From Ornithodoros turicata (lineage: Eukaryota > Arthropoda > Arachnida > Ixodida > Argasidae): a stretch of DNA of 64,000 bases. Below, piece after piece: positions 18,152-28,969 of this stretch. Made by a program: the position numbers and the translations under genes. Location: positions 1,989,001 through 2,053,000 of the forward strand of contig NC_088201.1 in NCBI RefSeq assembly GCF_037126465.1, given 5' to 3'. The first letter of the stretch is position 1; every line of letters starts with the position of its first letter. The notes beneath the pieces are model-generated. The model had not been told where the DNA came from and did no database searches. It was given only the letters and a program-made list of their open reading frames with translations.

Positions 18152-19016
18152 TACTGTGATGTGCTTGTCATTGCTGACCAACTTACATTTGGAAAGAAGA
18201 GTGAAAAAGAAAGTGAAAGGCGTTTTCGATGAATGTCATATTTCAATTGTTATTGTTCCTAGGCAACTTGGAGGTTGTGTTGTGTTTGTCTGTTTGTATT
18301 TTTCAGCTTCAGAGCAACTACTTTCCAGGTAGTTCGCGTTAGTTCCAGGTAGTCCCATACGATACCATAATAGTGCACGTAGTAGTCATAGTCAAAAAGT
18401 TCATTTATAGGCGTAAACAAGGAATATACTGATAACATGTCATATATGATGCAGGCAGTCCCATACTACCCCATTGTAGTGCACTGAGTAGTCCTAGTCA
18501 TCGAAAGTCAAATTATAGCTGTAAAGAAGGAAATGGTCAATACAGGCCAAAAAGTCCCTCCCTAACTATAGGTGGTGGTGGTTATGTCACCCGTCACCGA
18601 GCCCAACCAAGGGGCTGTGTTTTACACGTCAACACTTCGATGGGCACTATACCCAACTGATTCGAAAGCACCTGCCCAAGGTTGACCCTTGCCACCAATA
18701 GCAAATGGAAAATGGAAAGGTGGGAGAGAGAGGATAGGAAAGAGAGACGGTGGTTACTGAACTGAATAGGCCAGATCGGGCCCTCCTTTAGGACGTCCCG
18801 ACTGCGAGAAGCCGGAAACCAAAGTGCTATGTTGTCTCAATAAAAAAGATCACATTCAATTCCCGTGTTAGAAAGCTTCAATGCTACATCTTACAACACC
18901 ATCACGACATGTTCAGTGAACTACAATAATTTTTACACAAGCCTCTTGACTCACGTTAATTCTGGCCAAATTCTAAGCGTCCTTAAGTATCTTTTTTCAC
19001 ACAGACCGCACAGTTT
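18152..19016. other. Reverse satellite scrap and 3' flank of copy D
   Basis: 18340-18550 is a short piece of the satellite in reverse orientation, equivalent to the start of 4745-6160. From 18555 it changes to AAAAGTCCCTCCCTAACTAT and anonymous sequence. 18660-19016 is the duplicated SANTA-gene 3' flank. No gene was found. Confidence 0.6.
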
Positions 19017-20714
19017 TTAAGCGAAACTGTCATCACCCATTATTGACGTCTTGCACAGGCGTTTCCTTTGTTTTCTGTTTTCCTTAGTTGCTTCCACATT
19101 TTTCGTTGCTCTTCTGCGCCTCATCTTTGCGGGACTCTCATCCGAGCCCTCGGAGACAACACACCCCTTTTGAGCATCATCTTCTTCAATAATAAACGTA
19201 CAGTCTGAAGCCGCTTCATGTGTATCATTTTCAAGTTCTCTTGCCCCTTTTGTGGCTTCGTTCACACCCATCATGTGCATAACTGGCTTCTGTTTAGGTT
19301 TCATACCAGCAATGATTGTGTTGTCTGCTTCGATAAGAATTGCTTGGTCCGACAGTGTCGACTTCCTTCCTCGAACTCGTTTGGGTTTTTCACCAACAGT
19401 GACTGTGTCGTCTGCTTTGTTTCGTAGGGTTTCAGGCTTCTTTCCTGGACCTGGTTTTAGTTTTACATCAACAACTGTGTCATCTGCATTGACAAGAGTT
19501 GCTTTTTTCAGCAGAGGTTGAGACCTCTTTCTTTGATTTTTTTTATCCTTCAAGCCATCATTCGAACAGTCAATTACACTGACTCCATAGTAAAAAGTCC
19601 CTCTGTTCGTTTTGCGTCGAGACCCACTTACTCGAACCTGTCTTGGCTTCAAAGGAACATCCACACTGTCGATTTCTCTGCTCTGGTCATTAAAAATCAT
19701 CGCATCCGCGTTATACAGAGTCTGTTTCGATCTTACTCTGAGACTTGGCTTGGTATCAAGAATGTTCCCTGCTGTGGAAGCAATTTCTACTACATCGTGC
19801 TTCGTAGAAGTCTCCTTATTTGTGACGTTACGTCCCGTCATTCGTTTGGTGTGCGACACACCGTCCACTCTCGTGCGACATGGCTTACTGACACATTCCT
19901 CCTGCTCATCATAGGTGGTGGCCCTTGAATTAGCTCCTTTCCTTGAAGCTGCGGTACAGTTTTTGCCACCGCTGCGTTTAGAGGCCAAAGCTCGTGCAGG
20001 CACTTTCCCCTTTCCAGTCGTATCAGGAGAAACGTTGTTCATTTCTGAAGTTCTGGCATCTTGTTTTGTGGCATCGTGCTTGGAATAGTTTCGTCTTGAC
20101 GTGTTCTTTCTCATTGTCGTGGTAGCTTGGCGCTCAGTGGTCTTCTCGGGTTCTGTCATCACGGCTTTCTTATTTAATGGGGAGTGTAACTTCGCTGCTG
20201 TTCCGCGAGTTCCTACTCTGACTTGATCCCCAACTTTCAGTTTTGTTCTGGGCCTCAGATCATACCTTCGAGCCGGTTCAGGACTCCCGCTAACCCTTTC
20301 AGGAAGCCTACCTTTCGTGTCTTTTCCAGAAATTATCGTCGGTCGTTCCTTCTTTCGTGAGATTTTCGAAGGAACCTTTGACTTGGACGTCTCTTCCGAC
20401 CACCCAATCCATCTCTCGATAAGTCTTCGCCAATCCTTGGGAAAACCGTCGTTGAATGAGGAAAGAATGAATTCTGGTACTCCAGCTTTCACACCAATAT
20501 CACGCTCCACGCCACCACAGAGTTCCACTTGTGCCCCATTTGCACACATCACTCTATGCGAGGTAGCCCTCTCGGTCACGTAATCGCTTACAAAGAAAGA
20601 CGTTTCAGTTCCGTCGCTGGTGTTAGACAGTGCATAGCCATAGCCTTCAATGCAAATGTTCCCGTCCGCACTTGCTATTATGCACCATTTTGTAAAAAAC
20701 GTGGAACAAGACAT
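19017..20714 (-). CDS. SANTA-domain KNL2/Mis18BP1-like protein, array copy D (565 aa, one repeat)
   Basis: Complete minus-strand open frame from the ATG at 20714 (reads MSCSTFFTKWCIIASADG) to a stop at 19017. The SANTA domain is present, but its first 45 residues differ substantially from copies A-C, with a longer variable loop. From FFVSDYV to the end of the single repeat it is almost identical to them, then the C-terminal third diverges again (for example TLSDQAILIEADNTIIAG). The single repeat carries a two-residue insertion (PARALASKRSG) and a Ser-to-Pro change. The mosaic pattern suggests gene conversion of the middle of an older paralogue. Family role as for copy B, inferred. Confidence 0.75.
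   Translation of the reverse strand: MSCSTFFTKWCIIASADGNICIEGYGYALSNTSDGTETSFFVSDYVTERATSHRVMCANGAQVELCGGVERDIGVKAGVPEFILSSFNDGFPKDWRRLIERWIGWSEETSKSKVPSKISRKKERPTIISGKDTKGRLPERVSGSPEPARRYDLRPRTKLKVGDQVRVGTRGTAAKLHSPLNKKAVMTEPEKTTERQATTTMRKNTSRRNYSKHDATKQDARTSEMNNVSPDTTGKGKVPARALASKRSGGKNCTAASRKGANSRATTYDEQEECVSKPCRTRVDGVSHTKRMTGRNVTNKETSTKHDVVEIASTAGNILDTKPSLRVRSKQTLYNADAMIFNDQSREIDSVDVPLKPRQVRVSGSRRKTNRGTFYYGVSVIDCSNDGLKDKKNQRKRSQPLLKKATLVNADDTVVDVKLKPGPGKKPETLRNKADDTVTVGEKPKRVRGRKSTLSDQAILIEADNTIIAGMKPKQKPVMHMMGVNEATKGARELENDTHEAASDCTFIIEEDDAQKGCVVSEGSDESPAKMRRRRATKNVEATKENRKQRKRLCKTSIMGDDSFA
19713..20036 (-). repeat. 318-bp coding repeat, copy D (single unit with 6-bp insertion)
   Basis: One unit of 324 bp, equal to the 318-bp unit plus six bases near 19986, in frame. 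It represents either the unexpanded ancestral state or a contraction. Confidence 0.9.
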
Positions 20715-21605
20715 TCCAGTCAGTAACAGTCTTCACAGCGCAGCGCTGGGCGAACTTAGCGTTTTAAATTTATGAAACAGTCTTATGGATTGGATCGGAT
20801 ATAGTATGTCTGCAGCTAGCGCAAGCCAACAAGGATGGATCGGATTGGTGGATAGTGTAACGGACGTGGCGCGTATAATGCAACTTTTGTCGTTGTGTTT
20901 CTTTGACACGGAAAATTTTAATTTTGCTCTCATTCGGGGCTCTCAATGATGGTTGAGAAACGTATTATTGCATTTTGTTGCACAATAACTCAATCCAGTA
21001 ATAAACCGTAAGCTAATGACGCTTTCCGTAGTTATTACTTGAGGGCGAAACTTTCCAAACGCGTGATTTCCTTGTTTTCCTCGTACCACTTTGTTGTGAC
21101 TTGAACAGAGATAAACTGACGAGGTGATTCTATTTCAGCGCAGACAGATAAGACTTCCGAAGAAGTACGTATAGAAATCCTGTATTTTAATCATCTAAAA
21201 TGATCTCTGGCGATATGAGAGCCGGGGGGACACACATGCTATAAATCGTATGGCTCGATCGTTTTCGGCGAAGGAATATGCTTATATATATATTTTTTTT
21301 TTTATGTGGTGCAGTGCCATGCACAAGGTCTAACGTATTGTAGAGAGCAATTTTTACAAACTTTGGGAAGAGATGATGGGAAAACTCGTTGTGAGATACT
21401 GTACAGTACAGTATGAGTAGTGAGATACTATACATTATCACAACAAAACCAGCAGGATAATTTGATAGTTGCCTCCTGAATGTAGCTTGGACGAATACTC
21501 TGTAATTACGGAGGAAACAATATGTTCCTTTGCAGATTCCAACAGGATTCAAGCCGGGTTATTAAATAAACACGATAGAATTTCCTCCTGCTGAAGTGTG
21601 GCCTG
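20715..21605. other. 5' flank of copy D and anonymous sequence
   Basis: The first ~150 bp match the other SANTA-gene 5' flanks (GGATTGGATCGGATATAG, GCTGCAGA). Similarity stops at about 20866 after GATAGTGTAACGG. The rest is AT-rich single-copy sequence with a TATATATATA run near 21288. No credible gene is visible, and the small minus-strand frames here look random. Confidence 0.5.
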
Positions 21606-21639
21606 GTGCGCTTTTATAGAATTCAGCTGACAATATTCA

Positions 21640-24600
21640 GATGTCAAATTCAACGGCTTCCTGCGGTGAGTGCAGTCCTCCCTGCCAGGCCCTCTGCTCC
21701 TCTGTGGGGACCTCAACGCGCACCATTCGCTCTGGGGTTCCAGCAACACAGACCGTCGGGGCCGACGCCTGGCGGAGACCCTGGAGGAATGCAGTCTGCC
21801 CGTCGCAAACACTAGGGAAGCAACCTTCTACAGGCCACCCGTCTGCAGTGCCATCAACGTCACCCTGCATACCCCAGACGTTTCTGCTCACTGGACAACC
21901 ATCGTCGTGTGGGACTGCTTCCGAGCCTACCAGAACAACTGTGAAGACATCAGGAGAGCCCTGGCCAGCGCAACCAAGTCCGGGACGGCGCCAGCAACCG
22001 ATCCGAAACCTGACCTGAAGTACTTCCGTCTGTATGCTGCGATGCGCCCCGCACAGAGGTCACTGCGTCGGAACCACTCCCCCGGACGTCTGACGGCATA
22101 CCGCCGCATTTCAGCCGCCCTGCGCAGATACGCGGTCACGCTGCAGCACTCCCAATGGAAGCAGTTCTCAGCGTCCCTGACCAGCAGCACATCGGCCCGG
22201 AAACTCTGGTGTGTCGTCAACGCCTGGGGGGGGGGGGGGGACGGAGAATCCCTTCAGCTCCATGGCTCTTGCCAAAGGGGTCTCCCTGGAGGAGCTGGCA
22301 GAGGATTTCGCCGATCTGTTCGGCGCAGAGTGACGTTCCTTCCACCGCGGTGCCTCCTGCATCCCCCACCGACCTGGACCACCCCTTTACGGCTGGAGAA
22401 CTGCGCTTCGCCCCGGACCACCTGAAGGCCAATACCTGCGGAATCTACCGGACCACCTGAAGGCCAATGCCTGCGGAATCTACCGGACAAGACCACTACA
22501 AGGCTCCCGGACACCATCAACCAGTACTGGGACCAGGGCACGCCACCACCTTCCTGGAAAGAAAGCGTTATCGTGCCGATATTGAAGCAAGGCAAGCACT
22601 CGGGCGAACTGAGCTCCTATCGGCCGATCTCGCTGACCTCATGTTTGGATAAGTTGGCAGCGCGGTTGCTGCATTACATGGCTATACTTGATTCCAAGTC
22701 CTTTCTTCCTCCACCCATGACAGGTTTTTGACGCAACCTTTGCTGCCAGGACTCTGTGCCAGACCTTGTTTCGGACGTGGACTCGACGCCCAACGCAAGT
22801 GCCGTACGGCAGCGGTGTACTTCGACACCAAGGCCGCCTTCGACAGTGTCTCCATCAGCACCGTCATGGACTCCCTCGTCGACCCTGGAATCGGAGGCAA
22901 GGCAGCCGCCATCATCCACGCTTTACTGTCCGATCGCTCTTTCAGGGTTCCACTGGGGTCGACGCTGAGCTCCCCACGTCCCCAAAACCTCGGTCTACCA
23001 CAAGGCAGTATCCTGAGCACCCTGCTCTTCAACCTCGTCATGGCTGGACTCCCCAAGGCCCTACCTGCGACAACACCTCTTCTGCAACTCTCCATATACG
23101 CGGACGACATCTGCCTGTGGACTAACAGCAAGGACCCCTAGAAAGTGTGGGAGACCATCTAAGAGGGCGTGGGTGCTACGACCGACTACATCCGCGGCCT
23201 CGGGCTCACCCCTTCAGCCGAAAAGACCAGAGTCATGCTGCTTGGATCCACCGCAAACTGCCGTCGCCTGAGCAGTATATGTTGCTGGGCTAGTTGGTCC
23301 ATTGCAGTACAGACTAGGTGAAAAATGTGTAAGCGATACTTCGATATACTTGCACATGATTGAAATGAGCTTCCTGGAAGGGTGACGAGAGATAACCTTG
23401 TTACTTGTCACTCGATTGTAATCATCGGACTGAACCGGTTATACTCTTTTGCTCCTTTGAACCTTTATATCTTCGGCTGATGCCAATTAAAGTTAGTTTA
23501 AGTAAGCGCTCGTCCTGTCTGCATCTACCTTGTGGTCGTCTATTCTAGCGCATTCCTCTGTACTGGCGTCGCCTGCCCGAACCGATTGTGATGGAAAACA
23601 CACCACTGGAACAGGTACGTGTGCACTGTTTTCTCGGAGTAACCTTGGATTCCAGATCTTCCTGGGCGCCATTTGTAAAGGACCTCCAGACCAAATGCAA
23701 GACAACCCTGAACGTGACCAAGCGACTCAGCGGACGGCACTCCGGCTGCCCCCAGAGGACCCTCCTGGCCGTCCAAAACGCAACCACGGCCGCACGGGTC
23801 CTGTATGGCTTCCCTACGCGAAGCCCAGCAGAACAGCCCTAGAATCCCTGGAACTACTCCACCGTCGCGGAATGAAGCTGGCCCTCGGACTCCCACCTTG
23901 GGCACGGAACGTCGCTGTGCACGCCGAGGCTCCCACCCTCCCTCTCCAACTTCGAGCCACCCAACACCTGCTTAACCAGCTCACCAGACTGAACAGGACA
24001 ACAGCTGGAAGGGCACTGCTGCAGCGTCTAAGAGACCGAAAACGGAGCCATTTTTCATGTAGTCTATTCACGCGGGACCAGCTGTTCGAGCCGATCCCAC
24101 CAGTCCCCAGCCCTGATGCTCCATGGAGGCTCCTCGAGACCACCATCCACGCAACACTGCCAGGCTTGCTACGGAAAAAGGACGTACCGGATACGGTGGC
24201 ACAGCTCCTGGCCCCCGGGCGCCTTCATGAAAGCTACCAGGACAACCTGCAAGTGTACACGGACGCCTCAGTCGACCCTGGACGACGCGCCTGCGCCCTG
24301 GCCTGCCACATCCCAAAAACACAGTTTTCCTGGGCCGAAGGATTGTCCGGATCCCTCTCCTCCACGGAAGCAGAACTCCTGGCGATAACGGAAACCCTCG
24401 ACGTCATCGCCAAGACAAGCGCCACCAAAGCGGTTATCCTCGCGGGCTCCCGCGGGGCACTGTAGAGTGTTAGGAGAACAGTTAGAAACGCAGCCCTCTC
24501 TCTTTCAGTGCACACCAGAAGCTGCAGCTCCTCCTGGCGTCCGGCCACCGCATCGCGCTACAGTGGATCCCGTCCCACAAAGGCATCCCCGGTAACGAGA

Positions 24601-25080
24601 TGGCAGACCCCCTGAGCAAACAGGCAACCACCAAGGCCCTGGTCCACCAGACCCCACCCACCACCAGCAGGGCTAAGAAGACCATCGCCCTCCACGTGCG
24701 CAGTTTCCACCCGGACAAGCCCACGGCGGAAGGGAAAGCACCCCCACCCTGCATCACAGCCGGCCTATCCAGGGACGAGGCATCGCTGCTGCTGAGGCTC
24801 CGAACGTCGTGCCTTCACACGGGCTTCACGATCGGCCAGGTCGACGGCCCACGCCGCGGAACCAGCGGAGTCCCAGGAGAGTGATGCTCACCTAATTACC
24901 CGTTGCAGATAAACTGCTTCCCAGAGAGAACTTCTTTCCCAGAACCTGACCAGCGCCGGCATCACCGACCAGAGCCTGGTTAACCTGATCTACCCCATGG
25001 GCTCACGACACCAGAGCCGACGTATACAGAGGGAGCTGCTGCAGTTCCTGAGCTCTACTGGCCTGGACATCCACCTGTAG
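21640..25080 (+). mobile_element. Broken I-clade LINE (endonuclease, reverse transcriptase, RNase H)
   Basis: Read across several frames it gives an apurinic-type endonuclease end (LLCGDLNAHHSLWGSSNT near 21706), reverse transcriptase motifs (FDTKAAFDSVS near 22823, GLPQGSILSTLLFN near 22993, YADDICLW near 23098), RNase H (VYTDASVDPG near 24257, HKGIPGNEMADPL near 24580) and an ORF2 end (RIQRELLQFLSSTGLDIHL ending at 25080). Stops (for example after 23139), frameshifts, a G run at about 22228 and a SINE-like insertion at 23271-23566 make it inactive. The 5' part is missing. Fused RNase H is typical of I-group non-LTR elements. Confidence 0.85.
23271..23566. mobile_element. SINE-like insertion within the LINE
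   Basis: It interrupts the LINE between RT and the downstream domain and is flanked by CGTCGCCTG at 23262-23270 and 23567-23575. Near the start is TTGCTGGGCTAGTTGGTCC, a tRNA A-box-like head also seen in the insertion at 17997. Near the end are CCAATTAAAGTTAGTTTAAG and GCGCTCGTCCTGTCTGC. It has no open frame. Confidence 0.6.
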
Positions 25081-25380
25081 CTGCCGTCGCCACCGACCTG
25101 ACTTCTACAGCCTGACGCTGCCCAGGGCAGCATAGGACCCCCCAGGACTTGCCAGGATCCCGAGAGCCGCCCCTGACCCACCCAGACCTCCGGGAACATC
25201 TCAGCAACCTTGAACCCTTGCCACCCCGACCACCCCTTGACTGTTTCCTTTCTCTTCTCTCTCTTTCTCTTTCCCTCCCCCTCTCCCACCCCTTTCCCAG
25301 CGGGTGAAACTTGCCGTCGGTCTTGACAAGAAGACCTCCCCGTCTTCCTCTACGCCACTCCACTCCACTCCGGGAAAGGG
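25081..25380. other. LINE 3' UTR, pyrimidine-rich
   Basis: It continues from the ORF2 stop through CT-rich sequence (CTTTCTCTTCTCTCTCTTTC). The high-purine minus-strand frames opposite it are compositional artefacts. Confidence 0.5.
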
Positions 25381-25390
25381 GTGCTCTAGT

Positions 25391-25863
25391 CGCAAAAGTC
25401 ATGCAGGATTGGGCGTCACTGCTTGGCTTCGATGGGTGTAACACGAGAGAAAGGAAGCTCTGGTGTATACGAGTGAAGCCGTGGGAAGAGCACACGAGAC
25501 ATAGTGTTGACCCACACTGTTTTCAGCTCTCATCCAACGAAAATGCAAAGATTGCAGGTATGGTGCTGCAGTGACAGACTGTATTTCATATTACAAAACA
25601 ACATGTACATAGGAGCTGACCATTCAAGTTATACCCGATACGTTACCCCGTCCATCAACGATTAATTCCTGCGAATAACGAGAATTTATTGTGAGGGGTG
25701 TGTGGCTGCTCCTATAAATCTCAAAACCATGTATTTTCTTGCGCTTGTGCTATACAGGTTCCCCTCAGTCGCCCAGCTGTGCCGAAGAAGCGGATGCAGA
25801 ACCTGCGCCAATATGCCAATTTGTTCCACGGTATACGGTGGAAGTAAATAAACTGCTGTGTTA
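25391..25863 (+). CDS. Possible terminal exons of an unrecognised gene
   Basis: A plus-strand frame at 25391-25556 (containing MQDWASLLGFDGCNTRERK and WCIRVKPWEEHTRH) ends at a good donor, GCAG|GTATGG. An acceptor with a short pyrimidine tract (GTGCTATACAG) lies at 25757. Joining them keeps phase 1 and gives GSPQSPSCAEEADAEPAP... ending at a stop at 25861-25863. I do not recognise the protein. The N-terminal boundary is unclear because it lies close to the LINE end. It could be a host gene's last two exons or a transposon frame. Confidence 0.3.
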
Positions 25864-26605
25864 ACACCGTATGTGCAGTCGCTCCTACAGCGTGTGTGCT
25901 AAGTCATATGCGTGTGCATGCTCTTCGTGCACAGCGCTTCGAATTTGTGTGCAGCTGAACAACTGCAACGCACTCGTGACATGAGGAATGGAGAGTTTCA
26001 TCGCAAGGGGCTACTCCACCGCATTGCTGGTGGTGATGTAGTGAATAAAATAATGAGCCCCTTCACAATATAAGGATCGAGGTCTTATTGTAGAACACAC
26101 ATAGAGACACTCGTAGAACATAATACGATAATTGAAAAAGTCGAACGAGAACCATAAAACACCAAACCACACAGTAACGAACGAGAACCGTGGAACACCA
26201 CACGAAAACCGAACAAACGAAAACAAATAAAAAATATAAAAACGGATGTATCTTACAGTAAAAAACAGTGTGAAACCTTTGAGCAAAAAGAATTAATTCT
26301 ATAGGTTGACTTCATGCGTATGCTCCCTGTGCACGACACTTACGACCCCCTCGGAGTTCAGGCAGCAGAGAAGAAAAAGAAGGCAACTACCTTTAAAAAC
26401 TACAGAAACACGGCTGAAGCACGTTTGGAATATATCAGCACAGTGATTCCTAAGAAAGATGCGTGCTGATCAGCAATGAGGACCGTTTAAAGCGCAATAG
26501 ATACTCCAAATCAAATCGCTTCCTATGGGAGCAGCCGGCGCCAGTGGGCCCTCCAACATGGCGGCCGGTGCCGCATTTCTCTCCCACGAGCCCATCTCCT
26601 ATGCT
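25864..26605. other. Anonymous sequence with a LINE 3'-tail remnant
   Basis: 25980-26075 repeats the minus-strand LINE tail (GGAGAGTTTCATCGCAAGGG ... GGTGGTGATGTAGTG) seen at 3760 and 17440. 26090-26260 is A-rich, degenerate sequence built on AACGAGAACC and ACACCA. At 26555 there is CAACATGGCGGCC, which resembles a YY1-type promoter motif, without a gene I can attach it to. Confidence 0.45.
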
Positions 26606-26609
26606 GGTC

Positions 26610-26745
26610 GCTACCACCGCTACCACCATGGCTACCACCTACCTAGCTTTCAAAAGAAGAAGAAAAAAAAACTAAGGTAATATGTAGCACTTGGTCATTT
26701 TTAGTGGTGGGTAGTCGCTACTGCCCTACTGCTTTCAGTTCTTCA
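26610..26745. other. Stranded piece of SANTA-gene 5' flank
   Basis: The segment from GCTACCACCTACCTA through GAAGAAGAAAAAAAAACTAA to CCCTACTGCTTTCAGTT matches 2268-2400, 11178-11305 and 15970-16095 in the same orientation. It is not next to any SANTA gene. It could be the distal flank of copy D pushed 5.7 kb away by insertions between 20866 and 26610, or the trace of a lost fifth copy. Confidence 0.65.
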
Positions 26746-27342
26746 GACGTCGAGATCAAGCTTCCCCACAGACGGTGTTTCTTTCTATCTGCCCTTCTTC
26801 ATTTACAAATTCAAGCTGGCTCATCCCATAGCCTCCTATACGAGGCTATGCCACTGGCTATGCTCATTCCTTAGTATGGCAAGCATGATGGCAACATTGG
26901 CAATATATTGAACAGAAAAGAGATTAAAACAATGAACTACACAAAATAGTCAGATGCAGAGGAGTCAGGAAAAATCCCGAAAACGAACAAACAATTTGAC
27001 ATCGGAAACATAACAGCTGACTCTGAAACAGGATAGAGTCACTGTAAAACAGGACTACGTACAACACCATCTGTGATGTGTCATACACCTGGAAAAGACA
27101 GCGCCTACAAGTTCAGCTCAAAACATAGAAATCATAAGGAGATGATTGCTATGGCTCAAAAGGAAAATCGGAGCATACTGCACAGTGCACACCCCGTCGG
27201 TAGAGAGGAATAACTTTAAACCGCAACAAAGCCGCAGGGCCTGCAGGGCTGTTCGCTGTTTTTGCCGGGCCCTCGTTCGGGTTCAGGTTCAGGTTCGCCT
27301 AATCCCTTTTACAACAGGGCAGACATCCACAAAAAGGAGGGG

Positions 27343-27642
27343 TGTAGTTCCGTAGACGGGCCGCCCCCCCCCCCCCCCCCCCCTCCCTTCCAGGCACGCA
27401 CTAGGCGGTGCGGGCGTCGAGACTGTGCCTCGGGTTAGGTCAGAAAGTCCTCATCCAAGATGGCGGATTGCCTCAAAGAAACGAGCGATAAAATTTAATT
27501 TTTGTATGTTTGGTACGTTATACGACGTTGATTTTTGTTTCATTTCATCCGTAATTTTCTCGTCTTTCTAGTAAAATCGTCCGTTATTTGATGTCTACTT
27601 CCGTTTGTTTAAAAAAGCCATAAGCCCGGCTACGGAACTACA
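27343..27642. mobile_element. 300-bp MITE with TIR TGTAGTTCCGTAG
   Basis: The left end TGTAGTTCCGTAGACGGG and the right end CCCGGCTACGGAACTACA are inverted. The interior is AT-rich after a run of about 20 C at 27363. Flanks show an imperfect duplication around CCAAAAGGAG. A diverged relative is at about 36130-36310, and a lone end (TGTAGTTCCGTA) is at about 33275. Confidence 0.7.
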
Positions 27643-27654
27643 TCCAAAAGGAGT

Positions 27655-28640
27655 CACAGGCGAGTCTCCAAGCTCTCATAAGAGGAGCGAGGAATTTGAG
27701 TCAATGCTGGGGAGTTCGTCTTGCGGAGGCGCCACTTAACGGCTCTGGCTTCGGTTGGCCGTCCGCTGTGTTTGGCCGGTTTCGGTTTCGAGATGGGGTT
27801 TGCCGGCCGTCTCGTGGAGTGCTCTTGATTTGATTTTGGAGGCCTCTTCCCACTTGAGGAGGACTTTCTTCGTGTCGTTTATCTGGGGTTGGGAGCTGGG
27901 TGATGCCTCGAAGCCCAACATGATGGCGATAGGGACTGGTGTCTTGGGTACTTCGTCTTCGCGTAGGGCAGGGCAAGTCTGCAGGATGTGTTATATGTGT
28001 CCTCTTCTTCTCCGTGTTACATAAGGTACATGCTGGGTTTGCGTTTCCAAAAAGTTCGCAGAGTCGCTTCTGTGTTGGGAGGGAGCCCGTACGGGCTTGA
28101 AACAAGAGACCACTTGCTCTGTCTCCGTTGTAGAATAGGTTTCGGGTGCCGGAGTTGTCTTGTTTTCAGAGTAGATGGTCATGCTTCTTTTCTTCGCAGT
28201 CTCCGAGTGCCACATTTTCTCTTCAGTCCGGGTTAGTTCCTTTCGTTTCTCGCTTTGTGTCTGGTGGTGTCCTTGCTATATATGGGGGTCAATTTGGCTG
28301 ATTTTTTAAATCCAGTGCGTTCGGGTGCCCCTGTAACGGAGGTGTCGGAAGACTCGCGTTATTAGGGTGTCGTTTGGTCTGTGAATGAGACGTCCAAGGT
28401 ATTTTGTCTTTGCCCGGGTTTCTCGGAAAGAGTAGGTAGACCAGGCCATTTCTCCTTGAATGGCGGGATTTGGTGTGGCGAATGATCCCCGAGAATCCAT
28501 GTTCTGATCTCGCGTTGTTGCCGTTCGAGCTGGTCCGTGGCTTGCTTGCTGAGGCAAATGACGTCGTTCGCGTATGTGGCACAGGGTAAGCTTTCCATAT
28601 CAGTCTTCCCACGTTAGTGGGAATGGCGTGCTATATTCCA
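27655..28640 (-). mobile_element. Decayed non-LTR retrotransposon, 3' part (minus strand)
   Basis: Minus-strand frames carry CATYANDVICLS, LERQQREIRTWILG and MFQARTGSLPTQKRLCELFG. These match in order the protein of the better preserved element at 31340-32575 (FTYANDALAF, LDRHQRELGKWLLG, LLFQARTGSL). Only the region downstream of the reverse transcriptase active site remains, broken over at least two frames. The clade cannot be fixed by eye. Confidence 0.7.
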
Positions 28641-28965
28641 CACCTGGCCTTTTTTCATGTTTGTTTTCAGGATGAGGTTCTGTTCAAGTTTCTGGAGATA
28701 TTCCTTGCAATTTTAGATCGTAATACCGAGGTATTTGTACGTGTCTGTATACTGAATATCAAATTCTTGCAGGCGCAAAGTGGGTTTGTCATCGGACGGT
28801 CCAATGTGTATGATATTTGTCTTTTTCTGGCTGAACCGCATGCTGAGAGAGGCGGAACCCGAGACGAGGAGGGAAGAAGGACGACACAACAAGAATTCTC
28901 GAACACAGCAAAAATTTTAATTTTCCAAAGCTCTCCCTGTCGAAAAAAACCATACAGCCATCTGT
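28641..28965. other. Further retroelement remnant and SINE-tail-like motif
   Basis: The minus-strand frame reads on into reverse-transcriptase-like debris. At 28850-28945 lies a segment whose reverse complement (GTTGTGTCGTCCTTCTTCCC, CTCGTCTCGGG) resembles the tail of the palindromic insert at 4393. No host gene was recognised. Confidence 0.4.
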
Positions 28966-28969
28966 ATGA

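Noticed and set aside
8093..20714. CENPC-like or SANT/Myb motif in the KNL2-like proteins
   Set aside because: I looked for the Arg-x-Ser-x-Arg...Trp pattern and Trp-spaced SANT helices and found none. RRYDLRPR is only weakly suggestive.
25055..25495. Arg/Gly/Glu-rich minus-strand protein
   Set aside because: It is antisense to the pyrimidine-rich LINE 3' UTR and reflects composition only.
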